From positions 1 through 22,757 of the IMG/VR virus record IMGVR_UViG_3300020121_000065: 22,757 nucleotides of DNA, one strand, 5' to 3'. A program made the position numbers and the translations under genes. The DNA comes from a virus. Every line of letters begins with the position of its first letter. Positions within the stretch are counted from its first letter, which is position 1. Positions 1-8,050 of this stretch are shown here, one piece after another. The notes under the pieces were generated by a model. That model was not told where the DNA came from and searched no databases. It was given only the letters and a program-made list of their open reading frames with translations.

Positions 1-2
1 CA

Positions 3-38
3 GCAGAAATGCGCCGATGGATCGAGGGGTTTAATTAA
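3..38 (+). CDS. possible 3' end of an upstream gene
   Basis: The frame starting at base 3 is open from the window edge to a TAA at 36-38 and would end in a plausible C-terminus (AEMRRWIEGFN). The next gene starts three bases later, which fits an operon. Only 11 residues are visible, so no function can be given. A competing frame stops at 32-34, so this call is weak. Confidence 0.3.
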   Translation, partial: AEMRRWIEGFN

Positions 39-40
39 AA

Positions 41-430
41 GTGATTATTTTCTACGCGAAGAAACCGGCCGGGCTGCCGATGCTTGGGCTTGGGCTGCTC
101 CCAAAAAATATTGAACGGCTGAAACAAGGCCAGCCGATATTCAGGCGTCTCGGCGACGATGTTCCTGAGCTCCGGGGCTGGGAGTTGTTCATCGGGCACA
201 ATCAATCGGCACGGGATCGAGGGACGCGAATAATTACTATTACCTTTCATGATGAGTCGATAAACCGGTTTGTGGTGAGGCAGCTTTGGGAGATTCCGGC
301 GCAGCCACCAGACATGCCGTTTAATATCACGCTGTTTTATGCTGAGAACGAAGAGAAGCTCATGGCGGAGCTGGTAGCGGGCGGCGTGAAAATTGAGCAT
401 TTCATCGACAAGCGCGGAGTTGCGAACTGA
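41..430 (+). CDS. hypothetical protein, 129 aa
   Basis: A GTG-started frame of 129 residues with a GAGGGG ribosome-binding site at about 24-29. I do not recognise the protein. It looks globular and soluble, with mixed hydrophobic and charged residues and no signal peptide, membrane segment or cysteine motif. Its TGA stop overlaps the ATG of the next gene by one base, so the two are probably translated together. A reverse-strand frame covers nearly the same bases but has no start signal and poorer composition. Being upstream of the ~500-base gap, it may belong to a different transcription unit from the packaging genes. Confidence 0.7.
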   Translation: MIIFYAKKPAGLPMLGLGLLPKNIERLKQGQPIFRRLGDDVPELRGWELFIGHNQSARDRGTRIITITFHDESINRFVVRQLWEIPAQPPDMPFNITLFYAENEEKLMAELVAGGVKIEHFIDKRGVAN

Positions 431-852
431 TGGCAAAGCTTAAAGAAAAACTGCAGAAAGAAAAAGCCGCGAAGACAGAGCGGAAACAGAAGATCAAGTT
501 CAAGCAGGTGAAAGAGCTGACCGCGAAAGAGACCGCCAGGGCACTGCGCGCGGCTTCGATGGCGATTGACAGCCTGAATGCGCAATGCGCGCAAATGCGG
601 CGGATGGTAATTACCGAACGGGCACAGGTGATCTATTACACAGACCAGGCGCTCGCATTCTGCCGGCGGGAGACCGTTGCCGTGACGGTTGTGAACTTTG
701 CCGATCTGGATGATGCGATCAAGGAAGCTTACGTAAAGAAGGCCATCCTGGAGCTCGAGGGCGACCAGGAGACGGTACAGCACACGCCCGGGCCCGCTGG
801 TCCTCCGAAGTCAAAGCTGGTGGACGCCGGCGGCAGGCCAATCATCAACTGA
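430..852 (+). CDS. hypothetical basic coiled-coil protein, 140 aa
   Basis: ATG start overlapping the previous stop by one base. Residues 1-40 are strongly lysine and glutamate rich and helical, a likely coiled coil or nucleic-acid-binding tail. The middle (about 60-115) looks globular, and the last 25 residues are proline and glycine rich. No family is recognised. It is the last convincing gene before the gene-poor stretch at 853-1349, so it probably ends the preceding transcription unit. Confidence 0.7.
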   Translation: MAKLKEKLQKEKAAKTERKQKIKFKQVKELTAKETARALRAASMAIDSLNAQCAQMRRMVITERAQVIYYTDQALAFCRRETVAVTVVNFADLDDAIKEAYVKKAILELEGDQETVQHTPGPAGPPKSKLVDAGGRPIIN

Positions 853-1349
853 AATGGCGTCAATAGCGAGAGGCAGAGTAGTTCTGACTTGCCCACCGCG
901 CTATCAGTGTTGCTCTTTTCAGACGGAAAAACATAAAAGCATGGCAGGGATGGAGATAATAGTTTTTCCCGAGATTATTTCCATGAGGTGCGGTTCGTCG
1001 CGATGGCGGATCCCTATCAGCCCCTTTCAATCCTAAAAATTGCGGCGGATGCAGTCGATATCGATGAAGGAACGCAAAATTAGGTGTTTTGTCTGAGTAC
1101 TCCCCCGGCGGATTAAGGCGTATCTTCTCGAAACCAGCTACTCACAATTTTTGTTTGAGTTATAGCAAGGATATTTGCTCTCTCCAGTCGAGGGTGCAAC
1201 GCGGGCCTGATTAAGCCCCTGCTGAGCGACATCCGGCCGCAGCACCCGACGAAATACGTGTGCTCAGGCCATTTCCGTTTTCCCGCTAGAAACTTTGCCC
1301 TGCGGACCTGGAGGTCTGCGGGGTGTTTTTATTTGGAAAGGTCCCCCTG
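853..1349 (+). other. gene-poor leader region before the packaging genes
   Basis: About 500 bases with no convincing gene. A 60-codon frame at 854-1036 lacks a ribosome-binding site and has atypical composition. Visible structure includes an AT-rich imperfect hairpin (arms 952-960 and 974-982, nine pairs including one G-U), a small GGGC/GCCC hairpin at 1203-1218 and the strong terminator at 1298-1331. Weak promoter-like elements exist (TTGCTC at 910-915 and TAAAAG at 934-939, spacing 18), but none is compelling. The stretch is visibly richer in A+T than the flanking genes. A promoter plus leader terminator for late genes is the likeliest role, by inference. Confidence 0.5.
1298..1331 (+). terminator. 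strong Rho-independent terminator just upstream of the 1350 gene
   Basis: Arms 1298-1308 and 1313-1323 form an 11-pair GC-rich stem (two G-U wobbles) closing a four-base loop (TGGA), followed by TGTTTTTATTT. The GGAAAGG ribosome-binding site of the next gene starts at 1335, only a few bases after the U-tract. It either ends the upstream transcript or acts as a leader terminator for the late operon. Confidence 0.8.
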
Positions 1350-1736
1350 ATGGCGCGCCACGCCTATCGTGCACACGTTGTTTCATGCAACGGAGATCGG
1401 TTGAAGTCGATCGGTCTCCAGGAAGCTTTAGAGATGGTCGACTCCGGCGAGGCAATCCGCATTTCGCGGATCAAGGCCGCCCAACTGGTGATACGGCTAC
1501 GTCAACCGCGGAACCCGGACCGGCTGCTGGCCCAGGCCTCAATCACGTTCAGTGAGATGAAGGCCAATGCCGGCGAGTTTGGTGGACGGCGCCGCTCTAA
1601 GAAGCGATATCGCCTGGGGAACTTTGTGGACCGGGCCAGGACCAAGATCGAGATCTGGCCACTTGTGGGGGATACGAAGGCGATCCGCGTGGGCCCGGTA
1701 GCAGTTCGACCAGTCAGGCGGCAACTAGCCGGCTGA
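1350..1736 (+). CDS. hypothetical basic protein, 128 aa
   Basis: The ATG at 1350 is chosen over an in-frame GTG at 1323 because 1323 lies inside the terminator stem, while 1350 has GGAAAGG at 1335-1341 with eight-base spacing. The protein is arginine rich and basic, especially in its C-terminal half (a cluster GGRRRSKKRYR near residues 77-87), which suggests nucleic-acid contact. No family is recognised and no membrane segment or cysteine pair is present. It is the first gene after the leader terminator and points the same way as the terminase genes. Confidence 0.7.
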   Translation: MARHAYRAHVVSCNGDRLKSIGLQEALEMVDSGEAIRISRIKAAQLVIRLRQPRNPDRLLAQASITFSEMKANAGEFGGRRRSKKRYRLGNFVDRARTKIEIWPLVGDTKAIRVGPVAVRPVRRQLAG

Positions 1737-1759
1737 ATTCAAGTAGGAGAGAAACGAAA

Positions 1760-1987
1760 ATGTTTAAAGCCCCGAGAGACGTTTACGATAACCAAGGTCA
1801 GACAAAAGGCGACCAAGTCGGCTGCTCCGTCGGATCCGATCATTCAGGCCGCTGGCGTAAGCAACTCCATGAACGTCAATGGAAGCTGCAGCGTGAGCTG
1901 GAAGAAGTCCAGGACGCCCTCCACATTCTCGCAAACGACGAGACCGTAAACAAAGTTATCAAGGTCTTTGAGGTCGCGCAAAAGTAA
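1760..1987 (+). CDS. small hypothetical protein with C-terminal coiled coil, 75 aa
   Basis: ATG start with a GGAGAG ribosome-binding site about eight bases upstream. Residues 1-30 are polar and likely disordered. Residues 31-73 are heptad-like and charged (RQWKLQRELEEVQDALHIL), consistent with a coiled coil. It is too short and featureless to assign. It follows the 1350 gene by 23 bases and probably shares its transcript. Confidence 0.65.
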   Translation: MFKAPRDVYDNQGQTKGDQVGCSVGSDHSGRWRKQLHERQWKLQRELEEVQDALHILANDETVNKVIKVFEVAQK

Positions 1988-2070
1988 GCTTTCTCTCACC
2001 CTAGTTCTTCCCCCTTTCAAAATCCAGATTTAAGCGCGCTTAGGGCTGATGCCCGGCGGGAGCTGAAATC

Positions 2071-2484
2071 ATGAATGAAGTCACAGCAGTAGTGTCTCTA
2101 AAAGATGTTCGCGCGGCCGCAAAGGCCTGCACGGAAGCGAGCTCGGCGCGAAAGACCGCGGAGTCGGCCGAAGCCGGCAAGAAATCGGCCATGATGAAGA
2201 TCTTCGAACCACTCCTGGGCGTGAAGACCGAGGATGAGGTTGCGGCGCTTTCTCCGGAGGCGCTGGCGAAGCTGGCGAAGAAGCGGATCCGCGCGGGCCT
2301 GGTCGAGTTTAACGGCATTGACGCTGAGGTTCTGCTTAACCAGGTGATCCAGAAGACACAGAGCCGCCGTTCAGTCTCCTGGAAGGACGCCTTCATTGCT
2401 GAGCTGGGCGCGTCAAAGGCGACGGAGCTGACTGAAGCGACGGATGAAAGCTTCAGTTACAAGATTGTGGATGCCGCGCTGTGA
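2071..2484 (+). CDS. hypothetical protein upstream of terminase, 137 aa
   Basis: ATG start preceded by GGGAG at about 2058-2062. The protein is alanine and lysine rich and predicted by eye to be mostly helical, with a middle segment (about 50-110) that looks like a compact helical fold. Its stop overlaps the GTG start of the terminase small subunit (GTGA, 2481-2484), indicating translational coupling. Position directly before the small terminase suggests a packaging or DNA-end role, but no family is recognised. The upstream gap 1988-2070 carries a 10-base perfect palindrome AAGCGCGCTT at 2032-2041. Confidence 0.7.
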   Translation: MNEVTAVVSLKDVRAAAKACTEASSARKTAESAEAGKKSAMMKIFEPLLGVKTEDEVAALSPEALAKLAKKRIRAGLVEFNGIDAEVLLNQVIQKTQSRRSVSWKDAFIAELGASKATELTEATDESFSYKIVDAAL

Positions 2485-3053
2485 AACGTCCCGGCAAGAA
2501 GCCGGCAAAAAAGAAAGCGCCGGCGAAGAGCAAATCGAAGGTGGGAAAAAGTAGGAAATCGGCACGGCTGGAACCGCAGGCGCACGGCGGCGCCCTGAAG
2601 CGCGAGAAGGCGGAAGTTAAGGCGATTGATCCGCGGCGGCGCGAATACCTGAACAACCGGGCCCAGGGCGACTCAAAGAAGGAAGCTGCGTTGAAAGCCG
2701 GCTTCAGCGAGTCAATGGCGGAGAACGCCAAAGAGAAGATCGAGAAGCCGATTGCCGAGCAACTGGCCCAGGCGATCCAGGCGCGGATCCCGCTTGCGAA
2801 GATTGTCCAGCGCATTGACGAAGGCATGGATGCGCTGGAGACAAAGATTGTGCAGCACCAGGGGATTGTGACGGACTATGTTGACCTGGTGGCATGGGCG
2901 GAGCGGCGGGAGTACACCGCGATGGCCGCTGAATATGGGCAGTATCACATCCCCCGCCAGAAGCACGAGCATGAAGGCGAAATCCACAATGATGTGAAGG
3001 TAGTTGTGGAATTCCTGGGCGGTGGCGGTGCGGAAGCCCCAGCGAGCGCCTAG
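2481..3053 (+). CDS. terS: terminase small subunit (putative)
   Basis: GTG start overlapping the previous stop by four bases. Residues 1-45 form a lysine-rich disordered tail. Residues about 50-95 match the helix-turn-helix style of small terminases (REYL..RAQGDSKKEAALKAGFSES, then ENAKEKIEKPIAEQLAQAI). In that family (Terminase_2-like) this part recognises phage DNA and recruits the large subunit. The following helix (about 96-160) would mediate oligomerisation. The gene sits directly before, and overlaps, a clear large terminase, the classic pairing. The long basic N-terminal tail may add non-specific DNA binding. The assignment rests on motif style and context, not on alignment. Confidence 0.75.
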   Translation: MKRPGKKPAKKKAPAKSKSKVGKSRKSARLEPQAHGGALKREKAEVKAIDPRRREYLNNRAQGDSKKEAALKAGFSESMAENAKEKIEKPIAEQLAQAIQARIPLAKIVQRIDEGMDALETKIVQHQGIVTDYVDLVAWAERREYTAMAAEYGQYHIPRQKHEHEGEIHNDVKVVVEFLGGGGAEAPASA

Positions 3054-4581
3054 CTTATTTCGAATTCGCTTCCAGCCTAAGCAACGCAGGTTCTGGGAGC
3101 TGGTAATCAGCAACCGGCCGGGCTGTCCGACAAAGATCGGTTACGGCGGCGCCCGCGGAGGAGGGAAGTCAAAAGCCGGCAGGGACGTAATGATCCTGCT
3201 GTGCCTGACGTTCCCGGCAATTGATTGCCTGATTCTGCGGCGGACGTGGAAGGAGGTTTACTCCAACCACGTTGTGCCGATGTTTCGCGAGTTCCCCGGG
3301 CTTAGACAATGGTGGAACGAGTCAAAGAAGACCCTGACTTTCCCGAATGGGTCAAAGCTGGTCTTCGGCTACGCGGAACACAAAGAAGACATTTATGCAT
3401 TCCAGGGCCAGGAATACGCATTCATCCTGGCGGAGGAGGCCACGCACTTCTGTGAAGAAGAGCTGGTCTTCCTGGAGACGTGTAACCGGTGGACGAAGAA
3501 TCCGTCGATCGTTCCCAAACTGCTCTATACGACGAACCCGGGCAACGTGGGGCATGAGTACATCAAGCGAGTACTCGTCGACGGCGATTACACCGAGAAC
3601 GAACGCAAGGAAGATTATGCGTTCATCCAGGCTTACGGCTGGGACAACGTCGAGTGGGCGATCCCGAGCTTTGTGCGCGAGCAGCGAATCGATCCGCTGA
3701 CCTGGAAGAGCTGGTCGAGTTCAACGCAGGAAGCTTTTGTCGCGCCTTTCATCCAGCAGTATTACAGCTGGTCAGATGAGACGCGCTTCCAGTTCTTCAC
3801 CACGGTCACCGATTACGGCCGCAAGCTGAATGCGCTGAGCGGGCAGATGCGGTCCGCGCATTTGTTTGGATCGTGGGACGCATTCGTCGGGCAGTTCTTC
3901 AGCGAGTTCAGCCGGCGGATCCACGTGGTAAAGCCGTTCCACATCCCTAGCTGGTGGGAACGGTTCTCAAGCTTTGACTGGGGCTTCAGCTCGCCGGCGT
4001 GCACGTTGTGGCATGCGGTCAGTCCTGAAGGCAGAGTCTTTACCTATCGCGAAGCGTACATCACGAAGCGCGATTCGGTATGGCTGGCAAAGAACAACGT
4101 CCGGATGACGGGCACGGAAAAGATGCGCTACAACGTTGGCGATCCTTCCTGCTTTAACCCAGGACAAGCAGGCCCAGTGATCTCAGAAGTTATGGGATTG
4201 CAGGGCTGGCAGATGATCAAGGGCGACAATGACCGCGTGAACGGCTGGGCCCGTTTGCGTGAATACCTGGCCTGGGAGATCGACAACTCCACCGGCGACC
4301 TGATCCGCGCGCCAATGTGGCAGATGTTCAGCGTGGACCCGGAATTCCCAATGATGGGATGTCCGAACCTGATCAGGACACTGCCGGCGCTGGTCCATGA
4401 CGAGCACGATCCTGAGGACGTGGATACGAACTCAGAAGACCACGCTCCGGATTCAGCGCGGTATGGCCTGATGACGCGGCCGAAGATTTCAGTGGTACCG
4501 CTCGAGGTGATGCCTGAGGAATATGCGGAAGCGACCAGGCGCGCCGAACACAATGAAAAGCGGCGCCACGCTCACGACTGA
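3004..4581 (+). CDS. terL: terminase large subunit (packaging ATPase and nuclease)
   Basis: Motor that pumps phage DNA into the prohead and cuts it. Numbering from the TTG at 3004, the Walker A motif is GGARGGGKS at 48-56. The Walker B strand is FILAEEAT at 140-147, with Glu where most relatives have Asp. The coupling motif is TTNPGN at 176-181. The RNase H-like nuclease carries FDWGF (D325), VGDPS (D380) and EDHAPDSARYG (D483), all at expected spacing. The start is uncertain: TTG 3004 overlaps the small subunit by 50 bases, and GTG codons at 3022 and 3028 are equally possible, the ATPase beginning only after residue 20. Length about 515-525 aa is typical. The linker between ATPase and nuclease (about 196-285) looks unusual, aromatic and serine rich. 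Confidence 0.95.
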   Translation: MWNSWAVAVRKPQRAPSLFRIRFQPKQRRFWELVISNRPGCPTKIGYGGARGGGKSKAGRDVMILLCLTFPAIDCLILRRTWKEVYSNHVVPMFREFPGLRQWWNESKKTLTFPNGSKLVFGYAEHKEDIYAFQGQEYAFILAEEATHFCEEELVFLETCNRWTKNPSIVPKLLYTTNPGNVGHEYIKRVLVDGDYTENERKEDYAFIQAYGWDNVEWAIPSFVREQRIDPLTWKSWSSSTQEAFVAPFIQQYYSWSDETRFQFFTTVTDYGRKLNALSGQMRSAHLFGSWDAFVGQFFSEFSRRIHVVKPFHIPSWWERFSSFDWGFSSPACTLWHAVSPEGRVFTYREAYITKRDSVWLAKNNVRMTGTEKMRYNVGDPSCFNPGQAGPVISEVMGLQGWQMIKGDNDRVNGWARLREYLAWEIDNSTGDLIRAPMWQMFSVDPEFPMMGCPNLIRTLPALVHDEHDPEDVDTNSEDHAPDSARYGLMTRPKISVVPLEVMPEEYAEATRRAEHNEKRRHAHD

Positions 4582-4592
4582 GGAGCTTTTTG

Positions 4593-4796
4593 ATGACCAG
4601 GCTTCCACCGTTACTGCGTATCGCATTAAGTAAGGTTGAGTACCACTTCGGCCAGCAACGTGAAGCTGATGCGATCGCCGAAGCAGTTTTAGCCGGCACA
4701 ATGCGCGATGTCGATGCAATGAGCCAAACTATCACCCTTTGCGTCAGGCTCGTCAAAGAAAGTGCAGCAAGGCCGAAGCCGTGCTTGGCTCCCTAA
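4593..4796 (+). CDS. small hypothetical protein, 67 aa
   Basis: The ATG at 4593 is preferred over the adjacent TTG at 4590 because AGGAG at 4581-4585 gives better spacing. It is a mostly helical small protein with no recognisable motif. It follows the large terminase by 11 bases and precedes a row of cysteine-rich small genes. Its ending is polar and proline containing. A real gene is likely from the ribosome-binding site and tight packing, but no function can be offered. Confidence 0.6.
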   Translation: MTRLPPLLRIALSKVEYHFGQQREADAIAEAVLAGTMRDVDAMSQTITLCVRLVKESAARPKPCLAP

Positions 4797-4801
4797 AAGT
4801 T

Positions 4802-5044
4802 ATGGCCAATGTCCGCGTTCCGATCTGCGCTTGCGGCAAAGACCTGCGCTATAGCGCAGCGCTCAGAGTTTACCGCTGCGCTGATGAGCATGTGACCACG
4901 GTGCGCGATTACTGGCTGGGAACGATCCCGGATGATTCACTGCGCAACCAGATGCGCCGAAGTGTTGAGCTCGGCAACGTTCGCCTGGCCTGGGACAGAT
5001 TACTGGAAGGGACAGACCGGGTCTGTGATGGCCGGCTTCCATGA
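4802..5044 (+). CDS. small cysteine-containing (zinc-ribbon-like) protein, 80 aa
   Basis: The ATG at 4802 is preferred to an in-frame TTG at 4739, which would overlap the previous gene. The N-terminus has CACGKDL then a cysteine at YRCADEH, giving C-x-C followed by C after 13 residues, with a nearby His that could complete a zinc site. The rest is helical. The stop overlaps the ATG of the next cysteine-rich gene (ATGA at 5041-5044). It belongs to a run of three zinc-finger-like small proteins between terminase and the first fibre-like gene. No family is recognised, and no good ribosome-binding site is seen. Confidence 0.6.
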   Translation: MANVRVPICACGKDLRYSAALRVYRCADEHVTTVRDYWLGTIPDDSLRNQMRRSVELGNVRLAWDRLLEGTDRVCDGRLP

Positions 5045-5475
5045 AGCTGCTGCAGATGCGGCCGCGCTCCGGAGATCCAACGCGGCGCGAGCTCAAGATG
5101 TGCGAATGGTGCCCGCGGGTGTTCACGCGCGCGATCGGTTCGAAGCGGAAGTACTGCGATGAATGTTTGAGGCCGAAGAATGCAGAAGCTGGAACCGGAC
5201 CGGAGCAACCTGAGCGGGTATTCCGGGAAGCGGGAAACTTCCTCGAGCGCGCCGGCGCCTATCAGTTCAGCCAAGCCAGCAAGTGCCGAGGTGAGGCGTT
5301 GTTCCGTATGCGGATGCGCCGATCAGATGACGGAAAGCGGGGAAGTGGACCCGCTCGGCCGAAAGAAGTTCGATCACCTGGTGACGATCGAATTGAGGTA
5401 TCTCAGGCGCAAAGAGGACCTGACGCTTTACCTCAAGAACAAGGGATGGCGATACAAGCTCCACCAGGCGCGTGA
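5041..5475 (+). CDS. small zinc-finger-like protein, overlapping the next gene
   Basis: ATG start coupled to the previous stop. Residues 21-43 contain CEWCPRVFTRAIGSKRKYC followed by DEC, a clear CxxC...CxxC zinc-binding pattern. After residue about 47 the same bases are also covered by the 5180-5608 gene in the +1 frame, and this frame's remaining ~98 codons look low in quality (many Arg, Gly and Pro). The real protein could end at 5475, or the finger could be joined to the next frame by a frameshift. The first 45 codons look like true coding sequence and the tail is doubtful. Confidence 0.5.
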   Translation: MKLLQMRPRSGDPTRRELKMCEWCPRVFTRAIGSKRKYCDECLRPKNAEAGTGPEQPERVFREAGNFLERAGAYQFSQASKCRGEALFRMRMRRSDDGKRGSGPARPKEVRSPGDDRIEVSQAQRGPDALPQEQGMAIQAPPGA

Positions 5476-5608
5476 CGCGATGGAGCGCTTCATCTGCCGG
5501 CCGTGCTTGAGAGAAGTAACGGAGATGGAGCGGGACTGGGCGCGCAAACGGGACGGAGAGCGGCGCCAGAATTTCGACAATTTCTACGGAGTGTTATGCG
5601 GCGAATGA
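5180..5608 (+). CDS. cysteine-rich hypothetical protein, 142 aa
   Basis: ATG at 5180 with GAGG at 5166-5169 upstream. Residues 1-38 are serine and alanine rich and disordered. Residues 40-46 carry CSVCGC, a helical charged middle (about 60-100) follows, and a second CRPC pair near residues 107-110 could complete a split zinc site. The C-terminus is aromatic and charged, typical of genuine coding sequence. It overlaps the preceding zinc-finger frame by 296 bases, and its stop overlaps the start of the fibre-like gene. It could be the downstream half of a single frameshifted protein with 5041. Function unknown. Confidence 0.65.
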   Translation: MQKLEPDRSNLSGYSGKRETSSSAPAPISSAKPASAEVRRCSVCGCADQMTESGEVDPLGRKKFDHLVTIELRYLRRKEDLTLYLKNKGWRYKLHQARDAMERFICRPCLREVTEMERDWARKRDGERRQNFDNFYGVLCGE

Positions 5609-6789
5609 AGATGTGGCTGGGAATGGTGCTGCTGGCGGTCCTCGCCCTGGGCGCGAAGAGCGAAGGGCAGGCAGCTTATAACGCTGATCGGGACCAGTTC
5701 CTGTTCAAGGCGCAGGGCGTCACCTACCAATTGAACAACCGGATTGGCGCGCTCAATCTGACGTTTGAATATGTGATGAGTGGAAGCCCTGGCTCAGTGG
5801 TGATGACTATCCAGGGCTGCATGCGCGGCGGCACGTGCGACACGCTCGACACCTATACAGGCACTTCTAGCACGGTCCGCAAAATTACCGGCCTTTACGA
5901 CAATTACCAGATCACCAGCACCACGCTTTCAGGCGGGACATCGCCTACGGTGCAGATGAACGCCTACTTCACGTCGACCAGTTCTCCGACCTCGGCGCAG
6001 GGATCGCTTTCAGCGCAGGTGCAGGGCACCGCAGCCAGCGGATCGGCACCGGTGTGGAATCCGCTGTTAATGGCCGGAGTTGCTAACGCGGCGCCGCCGA
6101 CTGACACAGAAGCCGCGCAGGCCCCTTTTTCCCTAGATCTCGCGGGAAACCTTCGGGTCTATGCCCACCCGACAAATGTACTCGGCTGCTATAAGTTCAA
6201 CGCCCGGACTAATCCCTATTCAGGCTTGGCAGCGGGAGCGCCGCTGTTATCGATGCGCTGGGGCGATGCCACGCATATTGCCATCATCATGCGCGTCCAG
6301 GTGTCGGTGACGACCACGGTAGCGGCGACTGTGGCGGGACCAAATGAACGAGAGCTTATCATCGCGCGCGGCTTTACGGCGTCGGACACGGGCGGAGCCG
6401 CGATCACGCTGACGGGCAATAACCAAAAGATGCGGACGAGCCAGGGGACTTCGCTCTTTACGGACGTACGCGTCTTTGGCAATACCATCACTCCGGGCAC
6501 GCGGACGCTCGATGCCAATCCAATCAGCGCGGCGATGGGCTGGGGCGGCCTTAACTTTACCGGAATTGCGGTGGGTGGCGGAGGCGGCGCACAGACTTCA
6601 GCGGCATGGTCGAACGCAGGCGACGGACAGTACGTTGACCTACTGAACGCCACAAATGGGCAGGAATACCCGATTGTGCTGTCCACCAATGAAGGGATCA
6701 TCGGGCGCATCGGCAAAGACGCTCAGCCCACGGGCGCGACCAATCAGACCTATTGGCAGGTCACCTGGTGCGAGGCAAGCGCTTACTAA
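5596..6789 (+). CDS. exported fibre-like phage protein, 397 aa
   Basis: Start chosen at ATG 5596 (GGAG at 5588-5591); ATG 5605 is also possible. The frame extends upstream to 5503, but that part overlaps the previous gene. The N-terminus is a textbook Sec signal peptide: basic residues MRRMK, a hydrophobic stretch at about 7-19 and an Ala-containing cleavage region near 20-27. The remainder is rich in Thr, Ser, Gly and Ala with beta-strand patterning, as in tail fibres, adhesins or other surface proteins. The C-terminal ~200 residues look like a compact beta domain ending WQVTWCEASAY. No family is recognised. A signal peptide is odd for a virion component, so it may instead act on the cell surface. 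Confidence 0.75.
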   Translation: MRRMKMWLGMVLLAVLALGAKSEGQAAYNADRDQFLFKAQGVTYQLNNRIGALNLTFEYVMSGSPGSVVMTIQGCMRGGTCDTLDTYTGTSSTVRKITGLYDNYQITSTTLSGGTSPTVQMNAYFTSTSSPTSAQGSLSAQVQGTAASGSAPVWNPLLMAGVANAAPPTDTEAAQAPFSLDLAGNLRVYAHPTNVLGCYKFNARTNPYSGLAAGAPLLSMRWGDATHIAIIMRVQVSVTTTVAATVAGPNERELIIARGFTASDTGGAAITLTGNNQKMRTSQGTSLFTDVRVFGNTITPGTRTLDANPISAAMGWGGLNFTGIAVGGGGGAQTSAAWSNAGDGQYVDLLNATNGQEYPIVLSTNEGIIGRIGKDAQPTGATNQTYWQVTWCEASAY

Positions 6790-6826
6790 ATTTCTCACAA
6801 TGTTTTTCGCAAAGGAGCAATCTCTC

Positions 6827-7981
6827 TTGAAACGTACACTTCTCTCTATCATTGCGGTCCTCACGATCGCATGTTCAATGCAGGCGCAACAGGGCTATGT
6901 GCGCCAGGGCCCGGGCGGGCCGGTGATGACGGGCGTGAATGCCGGCATCTGCGGTGAATCGGCTTACCTGGCTGGAGTAGATTTCTGCATGCTGCGGGTT
7001 GGCCCGGGGCAGATCGGCTTCAGCAATGGCACGGGACCCGTGGCATCGCTTCTGCCTGTTACACCAAACTTCCTGCTTCCGGCGCCAGCAGCTGCAGGCA
7101 GCCTGGGAACGTCGACCACGGGAGGCACGATCGCTGCAGGAACGTACCGCGTGGGATTGACCTATGCCTCTCTCACAGGCGGACGAACAACGATTTCGAC
7201 GGACTCGAGCTCCACGCAGGCGACAACGGGATCCACGTCGACGTTGACCGGCAATGCGCCTTCCGCGATTGCGGGAGCCGCGGGCTATGAGATATGGGTA
7301 TCACCTGCAGGCGGGGCGGCGAACTCTGAGGTCCTGCAGCCGATCACAACCGCGGTATGCTCCGGAGCGTTCACGAATGCCGGCGGGAACACGATTTGTC
7401 CCTTTGGCTCGAACTATACGCTGACCTCTTTGACTTCTACCGGATTAGCGGTGCCAGGCGCGAACACAGCGGGAGTGATTAACTTCACTGCTGGACCGCA
7501 GACGGCGGTGACGTCAGTTACGACGGCGCAAACGATGCTTTCCGTTTCCGTTGCGAACGGCGCGCAGAACGTGCAGGGCAAGAAAGTCCATTGCGTGAGC
7601 CATGGGGTTTATAGCTTTGCCGGCGGCAGCACGCCTACGATGACGTTCTCAGTGACTGAGGGCGGGCAGACGCCGGTAACAATTACGTCGGCGGCTATCA
7701 ACACCGCGGCTTCAACGAACCTCCCATGGGAGTTCGATTTCGATCTGACCACAACGACCACGGGAGCAAGCGGAGTGCTGGAGTCCCATGGCAAGCTGGA
7801 CTTGAACATCACGGCGAACACGCCGGCGGCCGCCGTGGCAACTTACCATGACACCAACAGCGCGGCCACTACGGCCTTTAGCCTGGCGCAGGCTAATACG
7901 CTGGCATTCCAGGTGGCTGCTTCAGGCTCCATCAGTTCGGTGACGTTGCGCGATGCCTCCTGCGAGTCCATCCAGAACTAA
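6827..7981 (+). CDS. exported fibre-like protein with FN3-like module, 384 aa
   Basis: TTG start at 6827 supported by AAAGGAG at 6811-6817 with nine-base spacing; an in-frame ATG at 6800 has no such site. Residues 1-20 (MKRTLLSIIAVLTIACSMQA) form a signal peptide. The Cys at 16 gives a weak lipobox, so either a lipoprotein or cleavage after residue 20 is possible. Residues about 80-150 resemble a fibronectin-III-like repeat (AAGTYRVGLTYAS... GYEIWVSPAGG). The C-terminal ~150 residues form a Thr- and Ala-rich beta domain resembling phage structural tips. It is followed by an intrinsic terminator at 8051. Function is inferred as surface or receptor binding, with no family match by eye. Confidence 0.72.
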   Translation: MKRTLLSIIAVLTIACSMQAQQGYVRQGPGGPVMTGVNAGICGESAYLAGVDFCMLRVGPGQIGFSNGTGPVASLLPVTPNFLLPAPAAAGSLGTSTTGGTIAAGTYRVGLTYASLTGGRTTISTDSSSTQATTGSTSTLTGNAPSAIAGAAGYEIWVSPAGGAANSEVLQPITTAVCSGAFTNAGGNTICPFGSNYTLTSLTSTGLAVPGANTAGVINFTAGPQTAVTSVTTAQTMLSVSVANGAQNVQGKKVHCVSHGVYSFAGGSTPTMTFSVTEGGQTPVTITSAAINTAASTNLPWEFDFDLTTTTTGASGVLESHGKLDLNITANTPAAAVATYHDTNSAATTAFSLAQANTLAFQVAASGSISSVTLRDASCESIQN

Positions 7982-8050
7982 CAACTTTTAAAAGCTTGAT
8001 GGCGCGCCAGGCCTGTAACGCCTGCAACGCCCATTGGGGAGCCGAAAGCG

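Noticed and set aside
35-436. A 133-codon minus-strand frame opposite the first gene
   Set aside because: The + strand gene has a ribosome-binding site and is coupled to the next gene; the reverse frame has neither.
854-1036. A 60-codon + strand frame starting with ATG
   Set aside because: No ribosome-binding site, atypical residue content, and location in the A+T-rich gene-poor stretch.
2032-2041. AAGCGCGCTT palindrome as an operator
   Set aside because: A single ten-base palindrome in a G+C-rich genome is expected by chance, and no second copy or promoter was seen nearby.
3347-3700. A frame inside the large terminase gene
   Set aside because: Arg/Ser-rich shadow of the terminase frame with no start signal.
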